Shown one piece after another: positions 18,399-26,648 of a DNA stretch of 64,000 nucleotides. The stretch is from Desulfofustis limnaeus. GTDB taxonomy: Bacteria > Desulfobacterota > Desulfobulbia > Desulfobulbales > Desulfocapsaceae. Location of the stretch: assembly GCF_023169885.1 (NCBI RefSeq), contig NZ_AP025516.1:2138501-2202500 (forward strand). Reading direction: 5' to 3'. The notes below the pieces were generated by a model, which was given only the letters and a program-made list of their open reading frames with translations, did no database searches and had not been told where the DNA came from. Every line of letters begins with the position of its first letter. Within the stretch, counting starts at the first letter, position 1. The position numbers were made by a program, and so were the translations under genes.

Positions 18399-18427
18399 CT
18401 GACGGATACCGGTGACGGATCCGTCAG
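18399..18427. terminator. Hairpin between convergent genes, possible bidirectional terminator
   Basis: Nine-base perfect arms CTGACGGAT (18399-18407) and ATCCGTCAG (18419-18427) with an 11-nt loop, lying just after one gene and overlapping the stop of the convergent kinase gene. There is no strong T run, so intrinsic termination is uncertain. Confidence 0.4.
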
Positions 18428-19314
18428 TACGTCTGCTGGTAATAGCCGTACCCCTTCATCAGTGAGCGCTCGACAACGTTGGTGGTATAGGCGTTGAACA
18501 CCACACCGATGATCCGGTCCGGACCGATTGTCTCCATCAACATCCGAACCTGCGGCTTACCGGCACCACCTTCCCGCACCACGAGAATGATCCCATCAAC
18601 CCGCCGAGCCAGGACCGAAGCCTCGGAAGCAACCTGGAACGGCGGGCTATCGAAAATGATGATCCGATCGTCGTAGCGCGACGACAACTCCTTCACCACC
18701 CCCTCCATGCGGGCAGACCCCAACAATTCCGCCGGATTGACCGGGGTCTCGCCGCTCGGCAGCAGCGACAGCTTGTCCACCGAGGTTTTCGCGATCAAGT
18801 CTCCAAGATCACTCTCGTCGCGAAGATAATCCACCAAGCCGGGAGACGTGGACAGTCCGAACAAAGAGGCCAGGGCCGGGCGGCGCAGGTCGCAATCGAC
18901 CAGTAGCGCGTATTGATCCAACCCTTGCGCGAGGCTGATTCCCAAGTTGGCGGTAACAAAACTTTTGCCCTCCTTGGGGATGGCAGACGTCACCATGATC
19001 GTTTTCGGGACCTCGACCCCGTCAGGGGGATGCAGAATACGGGATCGCAAGGTCTTGAAGATCTCGGGAAGATAAGAATCCCGGTTCACCGCCTTGAACA
19101 ACCGCTCATCCCACTTGCCGCCGTCACCTTTGGTGCGGCGTGTTCTGCCTTTTTTGTTCGCTTGGCTCACGGTCGGTTGGTGCGGTTCCGGGTGCGGTGA
19201 TGCCTTCACCTCATCCGTTCGATCAGGCGGCGATCCCTTGTCGGTGGTTGCCGCCCGATCTGTTCCGTACTCGCCATACCCTGATTTTTCCAGAGCATCA
19301 GCCAATTTTCCCAT
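18424..19314 (-). CDS. CpsD/CapB-like tyrosine autokinase, XrtA-associated
   Basis: 296 residues. A charged, low-complexity N-terminus (to about residue 75) precedes a BY-kinase domain: DSYLPEIFKTLRSRI, the Walker A variant SAIPKEGKSFVTANL, Walker A' LLVDCDLRRPAL and Walker B IIIFDSPPF. The C-terminal tail GYGYYQQTY is the tyrosine cluster that is autophosphorylated. It lacks its own membrane part, so the separate chain-length protein at 20.4-21.95 kb is the likely activator, as in Gram-positive CapA/CapB pairs and XrtA loci. Phosphorylation state probably controls polymer length or export. Confidence 0.92.
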   Translation of the reverse strand: MGKLADALEKSGYGEYGTDRAATTDKGSPPDRTDEVKASPHPEPHQPTVSQANKKGRTRRTKGDGGKWDERLFKAVNRDSYLPEIFKTLRSRILHPPDGVEVPKTIMVTSAIPKEGKSFVTANLGISLAQGLDQYALLVDCDLRRPALASLFGLSTSPGLVDYLRDESDLGDLIAKTSVDKLSLLPSGETPVNPAELLGSARMEGVVKELSSRYDDRIIIFDSPPFQVASEASVLARRVDGIILVVREGGAGKPQVRMLMETIGPDRIIGVVFNAYTTNVVERSLMKGYGYYQQTY

Positions 19315-19367
19315 GCATCCCCCTTCGTTCTATGGCTCGCTATTTTCTCGACTCCCACTAGCCGTAC

Positions 19368-20336
19368 CTACCAAGATATCCATCCCAGGTAGTAAAAAAG
19401 CACACCAACCGCCGCCACCAGCGTTAAGACCGACAGCATTGCCGTGGCCGAGTTGATTCGTCTGGCTCGGGACCGCCGTTTCACCGGTCGCGAATTCTCC
19501 AATTCCGACCCCGGCGACAAGGTCAACCCCGGCTCTCCCGGCAGGCGCAGTTCATTGACACACTCTTCCACAATCTCGCCATCTATCAGCTTGCTGCTTC
19601 GGACAAAGCCGCTGACCAACGCATGATCGCAGATGATGTTGATCAAACGAGGATTTCCCGAACTGGCCTGATGGATCCGTTCAATGGCGGCCTCGGTAAA
19701 GAGCACCGGATTTGCCGCCCCGGCCTTGTTGAGCCGATAGGCTATGTAGCGTTCCGTATCGCCCCGGCCAAACGGCCGCAGATGATAGTTGATGCCGATC
19801 CTCTGACGGAGCGGCAGCAGACGGGGATGAGAGAGGACTTCCTGTAACTCGGGTTGCCCGATCAGGAAGATGGACAACACGTTGTCCTCTCCGGCCTGGT
19901 TGGAGAGCAAGCGGACTTCTTCCAACAATTCGAGAGGAAAGACCTGGGCCTCGTCGATGATCAGCAGGATCTTCTGTCTGTTCTGATGGAAATCCTGCAG
20001 CAACTGGGCAAAGTGGACAAGAAAGTGAGCTTTGTCGCCGTCGAAGGCAAGACCCAGCTTTGCCGCCAGAAAGGAGTAAAATTCGTGCCTGGTCAGGGTG
20101 GGATTGTTGAGTACGCAGACCCGGACCTTCTCCTTGACCATTTTCAGCAGACAATTCAGGATAGTTGTCTTGCCGGTACCGATACCGCCGGTCAGCAACA
20201 AGAACCCCTTATCGCTGATCACCCCGTAGCGCAACGTGGCCAAAGCTTCCTGATGCGAATCGCTCAAATAGACGACATCACTGCTCGGCGAGAGTTCGAA
20301 TGGTTTTCCCTGAAGTCCGTAGAAGCTGCGGTACAT
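19368..20336 (-). CDS. ExeA-like AAA ATPase, XrtA/PEP-CTERM system-associated
   Basis: 322 residues. The N-terminal MYRSFYGLQGKPFELSPSSD is typical of ExeA/GspA-family ATPases. Walker A is GGIGTGKTTIL (about residues 50-60), Walker B is ILLIIDEAQVFP, followed by LRQRIGINYHLRPF (arginine sensor region). A single membrane segment closes the protein (LSVLTLVAAVGVLFYYLGW). The ATPase domain is cytoplasmic and anchored from its C-terminus. It sits between the chain-length protein and the tyrosine kinase, the standard order in exosortase A EPS loci; the exact role is unknown. Confidence 0.88.
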   Translation of the reverse strand: MYRSFYGLQGKPFELSPSSDVVYLSDSHQEALATLRYGVISDKGFLLLTGGIGTGKTTILNCLLKMVKEKVRVCVLNNPTLTRHEFYSFLAAKLGLAFDGDKAHFLVHFAQLLQDFHQNRQKILLIIDEAQVFPLELLEEVRLLSNQAGEDNVLSIFLIGQPELQEVLSHPRLLPLRQRIGINYHLRPFGRGDTERYIAYRLNKAGAANPVLFTEAAIERIHQASSGNPRLINIICDHALVSGFVRSSKLIDGEIVEECVNELRLPGEPGLTLSPGSELENSRPVKRRSRARRINSATAMLSVLTLVAAVGVLFYYLGWISW

Positions 20337-20375
20337 ATCATCTTCCTGTCATAACCAGGTGACGGGTGCTGCACC

Positions 20376-21950
20376 TCAGAGGATAATCTGTCCTCGCTGC
20401 CAGAACATCACCACCATCACCACCCAGCCCACAAATCCAAGGAACAGAGCGCAACCGACCGCGACCTGCTTCAACCGTTGCTTCCGTGTCTCGTTGGGCA
20501 GCGGGACATAGGGAATGGAGCACACCACCTCCACCCCCAGTTCACTCTCCACCTCATCGGGGCTGCGAAACGACAGGTCGATCAGCTCCTTGCCAACGGC
20601 CAGAAGAATTCCGAGGCCAAGACCGGCAAAGAGCGCCAAGGCCATGGTTATTGAGAAGATAGGCTTGATCGGCTTCTCCGGGATGCGGGCCCGATCCTCG
20701 ATCTTGAACTGGCTGCCTTTCTGCTTGCGCTCCAGATTCAAGGCGGCAGATGCTTGCAGGTTTTGCGCCACCAATTCGTCATAGTGGCGCCGCAACTCGG
20801 CATACTCGCGAGTCAAGGCCGACCATTCGGCCTCCCGCTGCGGTACCGCCTCGATCCATGACTCATACCGATCGATGGACTTTTGCAGCTCGGCGCGCTC
20901 TTCGTTGAGCTTCTTGATATTGAGAACCACGTCCTTCATCTGGATCTCCAGATCGAACAGCTCCTGGTCGAAAGACGCCCGCGAACCTCGTCCGGCAGCA
21001 GTCCCCGTCTCCGCCCCGGCATCGGGTCCGATATTTTCCTGCAGCAGAGCGATCTCTCGGCGCAATTGTCTGATTTCAGGGTGTTGTTCGGTATAACGTC
21101 CGAGCAGGCTCTGCAGCGTCTGCTCCAGTCTGGCTAAACGCTGCTGATCGGTTTCCACCGGGGTCGGTGCTTCCACCGCCGTCACCTGTCCGGTTTGCGC
21201 CTGAACGGCGCCGGTGAGGATCTGCCGGCGGAGATTGATCTGCTCCTGGATCAGAACCCGGGTCCGCTCAAGATCCTGGATGGAGTTCTGCCGGTTCTGA
21301 TACTGCTCCTGCAGCGAGTTCAACCGCGCCAGATTACCCTCTCGTTGCTCCGGCATCTCGTCGAAATGACGAAGCTTGTAGTCACGCATCTCGGCTTCCC
21401 GAACATCGAGTATCTCCTTGGCCATGGCCAGTTCGTCCTGGGTGTACTGCGATGTCTCGGCGGCGCGCTCTTCCCGGTATTTCATATTCTCTTCGATGAA
21501 ACGATCGGCCAACGCGTTGGTCACCTTTTCGACCAGGACCGGATCCGTGCCGAGGTGGTTGATGCTGAAAGTATCCCCCTGCCGGGAAGGCTCCACGATG
21601 ACGCGCTGCCGCAACCACTCAACCTCATCCTCCATGGAACTTTTCGACGTTTCGTCCCGCAGATTGAGATCATGAATGATCCTCTCCAGGCTCGAACGGC
21701 TCAGCACGATATGAGTTACGGTATTGATCGTTTCCCGGATCCGGGCGACGACATCGGGAGACATCTGGGTGGGATTGATCCGCTGCTGCTCATAACTAAG
21801 CAATGCAGTACTTCGATAAAACTTCGGCTCGGATAAATAGTAACCGAGACCGACAAACAACCCGACCAATGCAAAGAAAAGAATCGTCGTCTTCCGGCGA
21901 AAGGCGACATCAACCCATCGTCTGATGAGTTGAATATAATGGTGATTCAT
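20376..21950 (-). CDS. Polysaccharide co-polymerase / chain-length determinant (Wzz type)
   Basis: 524 residues. Membrane segments lie at both ends (TILFFALVGLFVGLGYYL near residue 30 and VGCALFLGFVGWVVMVVMFW near 510). The N-terminal Wzz domain contains YRSTALLSYEQQRINPTQM, and a long coiled-coil region (about residues 160-400) is rich in Q/E/R. The proline-rich stretch before the last membrane segment (RIPEKPIKP) is the Wzz-family signature. It matches the XrtA-associated chain-length protein and probably activates the CpsD-like kinase two genes downstream. Confidence 0.9.
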   Translation of the reverse strand: MNHHYIQLIRRWVDVAFRRKTTILFFALVGLFVGLGYYLSEPKFYRSTALLSYEQQRINPTQMSPDVVARIRETINTVTHIVLSRSSLERIIHDLNLRDETSKSSMEDEVEWLRQRVIVEPSRQGDTFSINHLGTDPVLVEKVTNALADRFIEENMKYREERAAETSQYTQDELAMAKEILDVREAEMRDYKLRHFDEMPEQREGNLARLNSLQEQYQNRQNSIQDLERTRVLIQEQINLRRQILTGAVQAQTGQVTAVEAPTPVETDQQRLARLEQTLQSLLGRYTEQHPEIRQLRREIALLQENIGPDAGAETGTAAGRGSRASFDQELFDLEIQMKDVVLNIKKLNEERAELQKSIDRYESWIEAVPQREAEWSALTREYAELRRHYDELVAQNLQASAALNLERKQKGSQFKIEDRARIPEKPIKPIFSITMALALFAGLGLGILLAVGKELIDLSFRSPDEVESELGVEVVCSIPYVPLPNETRKQRLKQVAVGCALFLGFVGWVVMVVMFWQRGQIIL

Positions 21951-22094
21951 CCCCCTCTCCCCTTACCATCGAGTGGACCTGCTTTCCTGCCCCCTCCAAC
22001 CACCGTTTGTTCTTTTCTTTTCGAGGCGACGACGGATGTACCGTTTTTCCTACACGACCAACCCGCTTCATCCAGGAAAGAAAAGCGCATGAGT

Positions 22095-22110
22095 GGTACT
22101 GATCTGTACC
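22095..22110. promoter_or_regulatory. Inverted repeat, possible operator of the EPS operon
   Basis: GGTACTGATCTGTACC: 5-bp arms GGTAC/GTACC around a GATC centre, about 150 bp upstream of the chain-length gene and 230 bp upstream of the activator promoter. A binding role is inferred only from symmetry and position. Confidence 0.35.
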
Positions 22111-22324
22111 CTAATGCTTTATTTGATAGAAAAAAAGGGACGTTTTGGAAAAGTTCGGTAATTACCCTATCCAGGCACCTTTCCTCTGGCGACTCTACCT
22201 CATTTTCAAGGAATGTTCCTATCATATCAGTGGAACCTGCACTTATGCAATGACCACAGTGTCGCCAAAAAGGTACAATCAGAAATATTTTTCCCCTTAT
22301 GCGGAACTATTTTTGTCGTCTTCC

Positions 22325-22353
22325 TTCACTTTCGTCTTTGTCAGCTCTATAAT
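22325..22353 (+). promoter_or_regulatory. Sigma-70-type promoter of the sigma-54 activator gene
   Basis: TTCACT (22325-22330), 17-bp spacer, TATAAT (22348-22353). The predicted transcript start near 22360 lies downstream of any longer reading of the activator and supports the TTG start at 22402. Confidence 0.6.
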
Positions 22354-22401
22354 AATGATACCCAGTTCTACAGATTTTCGCTTCCAGCCCCAGAGGCCCC
22401 A

Positions 22402-23880
22402 TTGTCGATCAATCAACTCATACGCAGCGATGCTGAACGGCTTGCCGCCAATCAGCGCTCCTTACTCGCGGCCATGCCCCAGGCGGTCATTCTGATGCAG
22501 GCCGATGGCCTGGTCGAGTATGAGAACGCCAAGGCTCTCGAACTGTTCGACGATTTGACCACGCCTGCCGGAGACGATGAGCCTCAAAAAAACACCGTGC
22601 GGGCTCAGCTTCAAGAGTTGGTCGCCTCGGCCCTTCAATCCGGCTCGACATGTGTTAAACACCGGTTCAACGGCACCCAGGTGGAATGCCACATAGCTCC
22701 ATTCAACGGCTATAAAGGCGACCAGCTCTATTGGCTGGTGATCAAACCCGTGGACCAGTCCGCACAATCTGAAAAACATCTTCCCCAGGACCTTGATTCG
22801 GTCATCCAGCACAAGATTTCCGAATTGCAGGAGCAGGGTTATTTACGTAAAAAACTCTCGGTCCAGCCCAAAGACATTATCAGGCATGTGGAAGTCCACC
22901 CATCCCACGGCATCATGGTCGGATCGAGCAAGGCCATCTACCAATTGCGCGAGACGGTCTTTCGTATCGCCCGAACCGATGCCACCATCCTGGTCACCGG
23001 AGAATCGGGGACCGGCAAGGAGCTATTCGTCAATCTCATCCATGAGACGAGTAACCGCAAGACCAAGCCGCTGCTGAAGATCAACTGCACCGCCCTGAAC
23101 GACTCCCTGCTGGAAAGTGAATTGTTCGGCCACGAAAAAGGCGCCTTTACCGGCGCCCAGACCAGGAAAAAGGGGAAGTTCGAGGTGGTGGACGGGGGCA
23201 CGCTGTGCCTCGATGAGATAGGCGATATCAGCAGACACATGCAGGCGGTGCTGTTGCGGGTCTTGCAAAACGGCGAGTTCATCCGGGTCGGCGGCAACAC
23301 CCCGATCAAGAGCAATGCCCGGATCATCGCCGCCACCAACGTCGACCTGGTGGAGGCGGTACGGCAGGGAAGCTTTCGCCTGGACCTGTTCTATCGGCTC
23401 TCCATTTTCAACATCACCATCCCGCCGCTACGCGAACGTAAAGAGGATATCACCGACCTGATCTCCTATTTCACCGGTAAATATTCTAAGTTGTTCGATA
23501 AAGATATATACGCTATCACCAAATCAGCCACTGAAAAACTGATAACCCACCAGTGGCCCGGCAATGTCCGCGAACTGGAAAATGTCATACAGCGGGCCGT
23601 CCTGATGAGTTCATCCGATGTCATCTCGGACCAGGACATCCACTTCGATGCCCCGATCGCCTCGGACCATCCGTCGCAATCGATTGCCTCGGTCATCGAG
23701 CAGCAACCGCACACCTCGTTGAAGGATTTCGTTTCAGCCTGCGAGAAAGAACTGATCCTGCACAACCTGGAAAAATACCAGGGCAACGTTGCCCTGGCGG
23801 CGGAAAACCTGCACATCGGTAAGACCGCCATGTACGAAAAGCTGAAGCGGCACCGGATCGTCCCCAAGAGCATTCGCTGA
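22402..23880 (+). CDS. PAS-domain sigma-54-dependent transcriptional activator
   Basis: 492 residues from a TTG start at 22402, chosen because AGAGG (22392-22396) lies 5 nt before it and a promoter lies just upstream; the open frame extends 63 codons further but that part looks non-coding. Residues about 1-115 form a PAS-like sensor (LLAAMPQAVILMQADG). The AAA+ domain has Walker A GESGTGKE (200-207), the sigma-54-contact GAFTGA (247-252) and Walker B GTLCLDEIGD, and the C-terminus is a Fis-type HTH (NVALAAENLHIGKTAMYEKL). There is no receiver domain, unlike the PEP-CTERM response regulator. Probable regulator of nearby sigma-54 promoters. Confidence 0.9.
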   Translation: MSINQLIRSDAERLAANQRSLLAAMPQAVILMQADGLVEYENAKALELFDDLTTPAGDDEPQKNTVRAQLQELVASALQSGSTCVKHRFNGTQVECHIAPFNGYKGDQLYWLVIKPVDQSAQSEKHLPQDLDSVIQHKISELQEQGYLRKKLSVQPKDIIRHVEVHPSHGIMVGSSKAIYQLRETVFRIARTDATILVTGESGTGKELFVNLIHETSNRKTKPLLKINCTALNDSLLESELFGHEKGAFTGAQTRKKGKFEVVDGGTLCLDEIGDISRHMQAVLLRVLQNGEFIRVGGNTPIKSNARIIAATNVDLVEAVRQGSFRLDLFYRLSIFNITIPPLRERKEDITDLISYFTGKYSKLFDKDIYAITKSATEKLITHQWPGNVRELENVIQRAVLMSSSDVISDQDIHFDAPIASDHPSQSIASVIEQQPHTSLKDFVSACEKELILHNLEKYQGNVALAAENLHIGKTAMYEKLKRHRIVPKSIR

Positions 23881-23892
23881 GCGGAGGGCAAC

Positions 23893-23907
23893 CGGCATTT
23901 TATTTGC
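23893..23907 (+). promoter_or_regulatory. Sigma-54-like promoter of the small YjfB-like gene
   Basis: CGGCAT (23893-23898) and TTGC (23904-23907) with the diagnostic GG-N10-GC spacing, followed by A. The -12 element is perfect; the -24 element deviates from TGGCAC. The predicted start is about 30 nt before the ATG at 23951, and the sigma-54 activator gene ends just upstream. Confidence 0.5.
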
Positions 23908-23950
23908 ATATACTACCGTGAGTGTCAAATAATCATCACGGAGAGCTACC

Positions 23951-24139
23951 ATGGAAATCAGCGCAACCAGCTTGGCAGCCCGCGAGCAGATGCTCAACCG
24001 AGCCAACGTGGGTCAAGATATCCTCCAGAGAACACTGGAGAAAGCAGAGGAAGCAAAACAGGTGCAGCAGCAGGACAAACCGCAGGAAGTCCGACAACCG
24101 GAGGCGGACAAACAGGGTCGTATCGACCTGTACATCTGA
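23951..24139 (+). CDS. Small soluble helical protein, YjfB-like (tentative)
   Basis: 62 residues with a good ribosome-binding site (GGAG, 7 nt before the ATG). The sequence MEISATSLAAREQML, a Q/E/K-rich helix, and the ending GRIDLYI resemble short YjfB-like 'putative motility' proteins found in many delta-proteobacteria, but the resemblance is weak. It has no signal peptide or cysteine. It is followed by a strong terminator at 24206-24249, so it forms a monocistronic unit, probably sigma-54-dependent. Confidence 0.6.
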   Translation: MEISATSLAAREQMLNRANVGQDILQRTLEKAEEAKQVQQQDKPQEVRQPEADKQGRIDLYI

Positions 24140-24205
24140 CACTGCATCACGATTACGTAATCCCGGTAACCACCATGTAATCTGATGTAATCAGCGGGGG
24201 AAGCG

Positions 24206-24249
24206 AAAAGGGAGGCAGGCCCGGCAATTCCGGGCCAACCTCCCTTTTT
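24206..24249 (+). terminator. Rho-independent terminator after the small YjfB-like gene
   Basis: Outer arms AAAAGGGAGG (24206-24215) and CCTCCCTTTT (24239-24248), inner arms GGCCCGG/CCGGGCC, loop CAATT, then a T run. It is one of the strongest hairpins in the window. Confidence 0.85.
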
Positions 24250-24329
24250 GCGTGGTTCTCCTTGCAATTGGCCGGGCGCTTAACGATAATGGGCGGTAGT
24301 TCATTTTCCCTCAACGGAGCGGATTCCCC

Positions 24330-25070
24330 ATGAAACAACTGCTGATCATCGTCTTTCTCTTTCTCGCTGTCACCGTCGGCACCACGTCCTACTTCCTGCT
24401 CTCCGGAGAACCCAAGCGCGAAGACATCGCCCTGCTCGTCAATGACCGCGAGTTCACCAGCGATGAAGTGAATTCCTACCTGTCCGGCCGTTTCGCCGAG
24501 ACCGGCGCAAGCGACCAGCATCACGGCGACCGCGGCCTGATGCTCAAGGCCTTTGCCGAGGAACGGGTGCTGATCCAAGAGGCGCAGCGGCTGCAGATCG
24601 ACCAGCAACCCGATTTCCGTGACAAGATCCAGCGCTACTACGAATACTCGCTGATCAGCGCCCTGCGCAACCGCCAGGAGGAGCTGTTCCGGGCCGAGAT
24701 CGAGGCCGACACCTCCACCCTGGAGCGCAGCATCGACCGCTTCATCGACCGCTACGGCCGCCCACTCACCTTCCGCCTGTCCACCGAGGCCGAGCCCGCC
24801 ACCCTGCTCTTCGATCTGGTGCCCAACAGCTACAAGCCGGTCCTGGCCGACTTGGAGCCGGGCCAGAGCCGGCCGGTCATCCTCACCGGCAACACCATCA
24901 GCGAGGTTACGCTGCTCGAGGTCGGCGACAAAACCGCCTCCCCGGCACCAACCCCGGACCGTGACAAAATCCGCCAATTGCTGCTCGATTATCACACCGG
25001 CGTGCGGTTGAGCCTGTGGATCAAGAACCTGCTGGACAACGCTTCGATCACCTACGGCAAGGAGCACTGA
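24330..25070 (+). CDS. SurA/PpiC-like periplasmic chaperone-type protein, membrane anchored
   Basis: 246 residues. An uncleaved N-terminal hydrophobic segment (QLLIIVFLFLAVTVGTTSYFLL) is followed by a SurA_N-like helical part (ALLVNDREFTSDEVNSYL, then FAEERVLIQEAQRL) and a C-terminal part resembling a reduced parvulin domain (VLADLEPGQSRPVILTGN). EpsD-type PPIase-like proteins are known in EPS loci. Parvulin catalytic residues cannot be identified with confidence, so it may be only a chaperone. It is the first of three close plus-strand genes: 5 nt to the next one. Confidence 0.65.
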   Translation: MKQLLIIVFLFLAVTVGTTSYFLLSGEPKREDIALLVNDREFTSDEVNSYLSGRFAETGASDQHHGDRGLMLKAFAEERVLIQEAQRLQIDQQPDFRDKIQRYYEYSLISALRNRQEELFRAEIEADTSTLERSIDRFIDRYGRPLTFRLSTEAEPATLLFDLVPNSYKPVLADLEPGQSRPVILTGNTISEVTLLEVGDKTASPAPTPDRDKIRQLLLDYHTGVRLSLWIKNLLDNASITYGKEH

Positions 25071-25075
25071 TACCG

Positions 25076-25684
25076 ATGGCAGCCCACTATCAGCGAAAAC
25101 TCAAGAACTTCTTCATCAAAAAGGATTTTCAGGGCCGTATCAGCCTGGCGGTCTTTCTTGCCGTGGTCGGCGGCTGCTTCATCTTTTTCGTGCTGCTCGC
25201 CTTCTTCTCCCGCAACACGCTGACCTTTTCCTACACCGACAGCGTCGTCCAGGTGGGCCAGACGCCGTGGATGCTGATCAAGAACGCCCTGCTGGCCAAC
25301 TGGCTGTTCCTGCTGGTGGGCGGCTCGCTGCTGGTGGTCGCCGCAATCATCGCCACCCACCGCGTGGCCGGGCCGCTCTTCCGCTTCGAAAAGACCCTGG
25401 GCACCATGATCGACGGCGACCTGTCTCAAACGGTCCATCTTCGCGACAAGGACGAGGGCAAGGACCTGGCCGCCCGCATCAACTCCTTCAACCTCCTGCT
25501 CACCGGCAAGCTCCGGGAGATCGATCGCAGCTCCAAGGCCATCAGCGACCTGCTGGCCCGCTGCGAGGCCCTCGACCTGCACCGCACCCGGCCGGAGGAA
25601 ACCGACGAGATCCTCCAGGCCATCAAACGGCACACCGCCAGAATCAGAACCCAGGTCGATTATTTCACGCTGAAGCATGAGTGA
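25076..25684 (+). CDS. Two-TM HAMP-domain protein without output domain
   Basis: 202 residues from the ATG at 25076 (5 nt after the preceding stop; the frame is open further upstream but that part overlaps the SurA-like gene). Two membrane segments (about residues 22-45 and 75-100) flank a short periplasmic loop. The following VAGPLFRFEKTLGTMIDGDLSQTVHLRDKDE is a HAMP domain (P-[LF]-x-[RE], DLS), and then comes a helix to the C-terminus. There is no kinase, MCP or cyclase domain. Its stop overlaps the next start by 8 nt. It may pass a signal to a separate protein. Confidence 0.7.
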   Translation: MAAHYQRKLKNFFIKKDFQGRISLAVFLAVVGGCFIFFVLLAFFSRNTLTFSYTDSVVQVGQTPWMLIKNALLANWLFLLVGGSLLVVAAIIATHRVAGPLFRFEKTLGTMIDGDLSQTVHLRDKDEGKDLAARINSFNLLLTGKLREIDRSSKAISDLLARCEALDLHRTRPEETDEILQAIKRHTARIRTQVDYFTLKHE

Positions 25685-26267
25685 GCGATCCACCCAGTCG
25701 AGCTCTCCCCCGTCACCCGGCCCGGCCTGGCTGCGCCGCCGCGGTATGCACCTCCTGGCCGCGGCCCTGCTCTGCCTGCTGTGGCTGGACAACGCCGGGG
25801 CCGCCTACCGCAGTCGCTACGTGGGCCGGCTCATCTACACCTCGGTGGAGGACCTGCAGGAGTTCAACGACAACCTGCGCCTCACCCGGCAACTCTCGGC
25901 CATGGTCGCCCAGAAACAACCGGCCACCATCGAAGAGGAGGTGCTGGCCAAGCTCGATATCATCATCGAAAAGGTCGAGGTGGTGCTGGACATGTTCCCC
26001 AACAACCTGGCCATCTCCTTCCACATCCTGCCCGACCGCAGGGCCGTATCAAGCGTTTACCGGCAGAAATACAACAAACAGGTCGACTATCTGGCCTACT
26101 ACTCGCTCTCCGAAGACACCGTCTACTTCTCCGCCTACGACGCCACCATCCGCGTCGTCGCCCACGAGATCGCCCACGCCGTCATCGACCACTTCTTCCA
26201 GGTTCGCCCGCCCTACAACATGCACGAACTGATGGCCCAGTTCGCCGAGAAGCACGTCACCGACTAA
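25677..26267 (+). CDS. Exported zincin-like putative peptidase (HExxH)
   Basis: 196 residues. A signal peptide or anchor (GMHLLAAALLCLLWLDNAGAAY) follows an N-terminal polar stretch. VVAHEIAHAVIDHFF carries the HExxH zinc motif with a second acidic region, in a DUF-type metallopeptidase context; DTVYFSAYDATIRVVAHEIAH resembles the edge strand plus active helix of zincins. The third zinc ligand is not obvious; Glu in YNMHELMAQFAEK could serve. With the SurA-like and HAMP-only genes upstream it forms a three-gene unit of unknown role, perhaps processing an envelope protein. Confidence 0.6.
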   Translation: MSERSTQSSSPPSPGPAWLRRRGMHLLAAALLCLLWLDNAGAAYRSRYVGRLIYTSVEDLQEFNDNLRLTRQLSAMVAQKQPATIEEEVLAKLDIIIEKVEVVLDMFPNNLAISFHILPDRRAVSSVYRQKYNKQVDYLAYYSLSEDTVYFSAYDATIRVVAHEIAHAVIDHFFQVRPPYNMHELMAQFAEKHVTD

Positions 26268-26341
26268 CCTCCTGGAAAACAACGGTAAAAGATCGGAGCA
26301 AGGTCCTCAGCTGTGTACTAAGCAAACGCTGGCGGTATGGG

Positions 26342-26632
26342 CTATTCAAAACGTCGAACAGGAAGAGGGGTATCAGGAGGAATGCCGCATCGCAGGTTCC
26401 AATACGCCCAGGATCGCTGATCGAAAATCCCAGGACCGGCATGCTGCAGTGCCTCGCACAGGGCTTCATCACCGACCACCTGAAGCACCACCCGCAAATC
26501 CTCCTCCATGCCATAGGTCATCACATGCGCCAGAAAATGCACGGGATCGGCAAGCGTCTCATCGGGGTCCTTGAACCAGACAACCCGTTTGGCCACGCGA
26601 AACATCTCCGGAGTACGTGGCAGTGGTTTCAT
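26342..26632 (-). CDS. Conserved partner protein of AbiEii-like nucleotidyltransferase (antitoxin-like)
   Basis: 96 residues from the ATG at 26632, chosen because GGAG lies 8 nt upstream. The sequence MKPLPRTPEMFRVAKRVVWF, then FLAHVMTYGMEEDLRVVLQ and IFDQRSWAYWNLRCG matches in style a small family found next to nucleotidyltransferase-fold genes. It starts 16 nt after the stop of such a gene. The antitoxin role is inference from pairing; typical type IV antitoxins precede the toxin, whereas this gene follows it. Confidence 0.6.
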   Translation of the reverse strand: MKPLPRTPEMFRVAKRVVWFKDPDETLADPVHFLAHVMTYGMEEDLRVVLQVVGDEALCEALQHAGPGIFDQRSWAYWNLRCGIPPDTPLPVRRFE

Positions 26633-26648
26633 ATCGATGTCTCCACGA

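Larger units (their letters stand above)
21951..22401. other. Divergent regulatory region, chain-length gene / sigma-54 activator
   Basis: About 450 bases with no supported gene. It holds a dyad at 22095-22110 and a good sigma-70-like promoter at 22325-22353 facing the activator. The minus-strand chain-length gene has a purine-rich Shine-Dalgarno (AAGGGGAGAGG) directly before its ATG. Confidence 0.6.
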
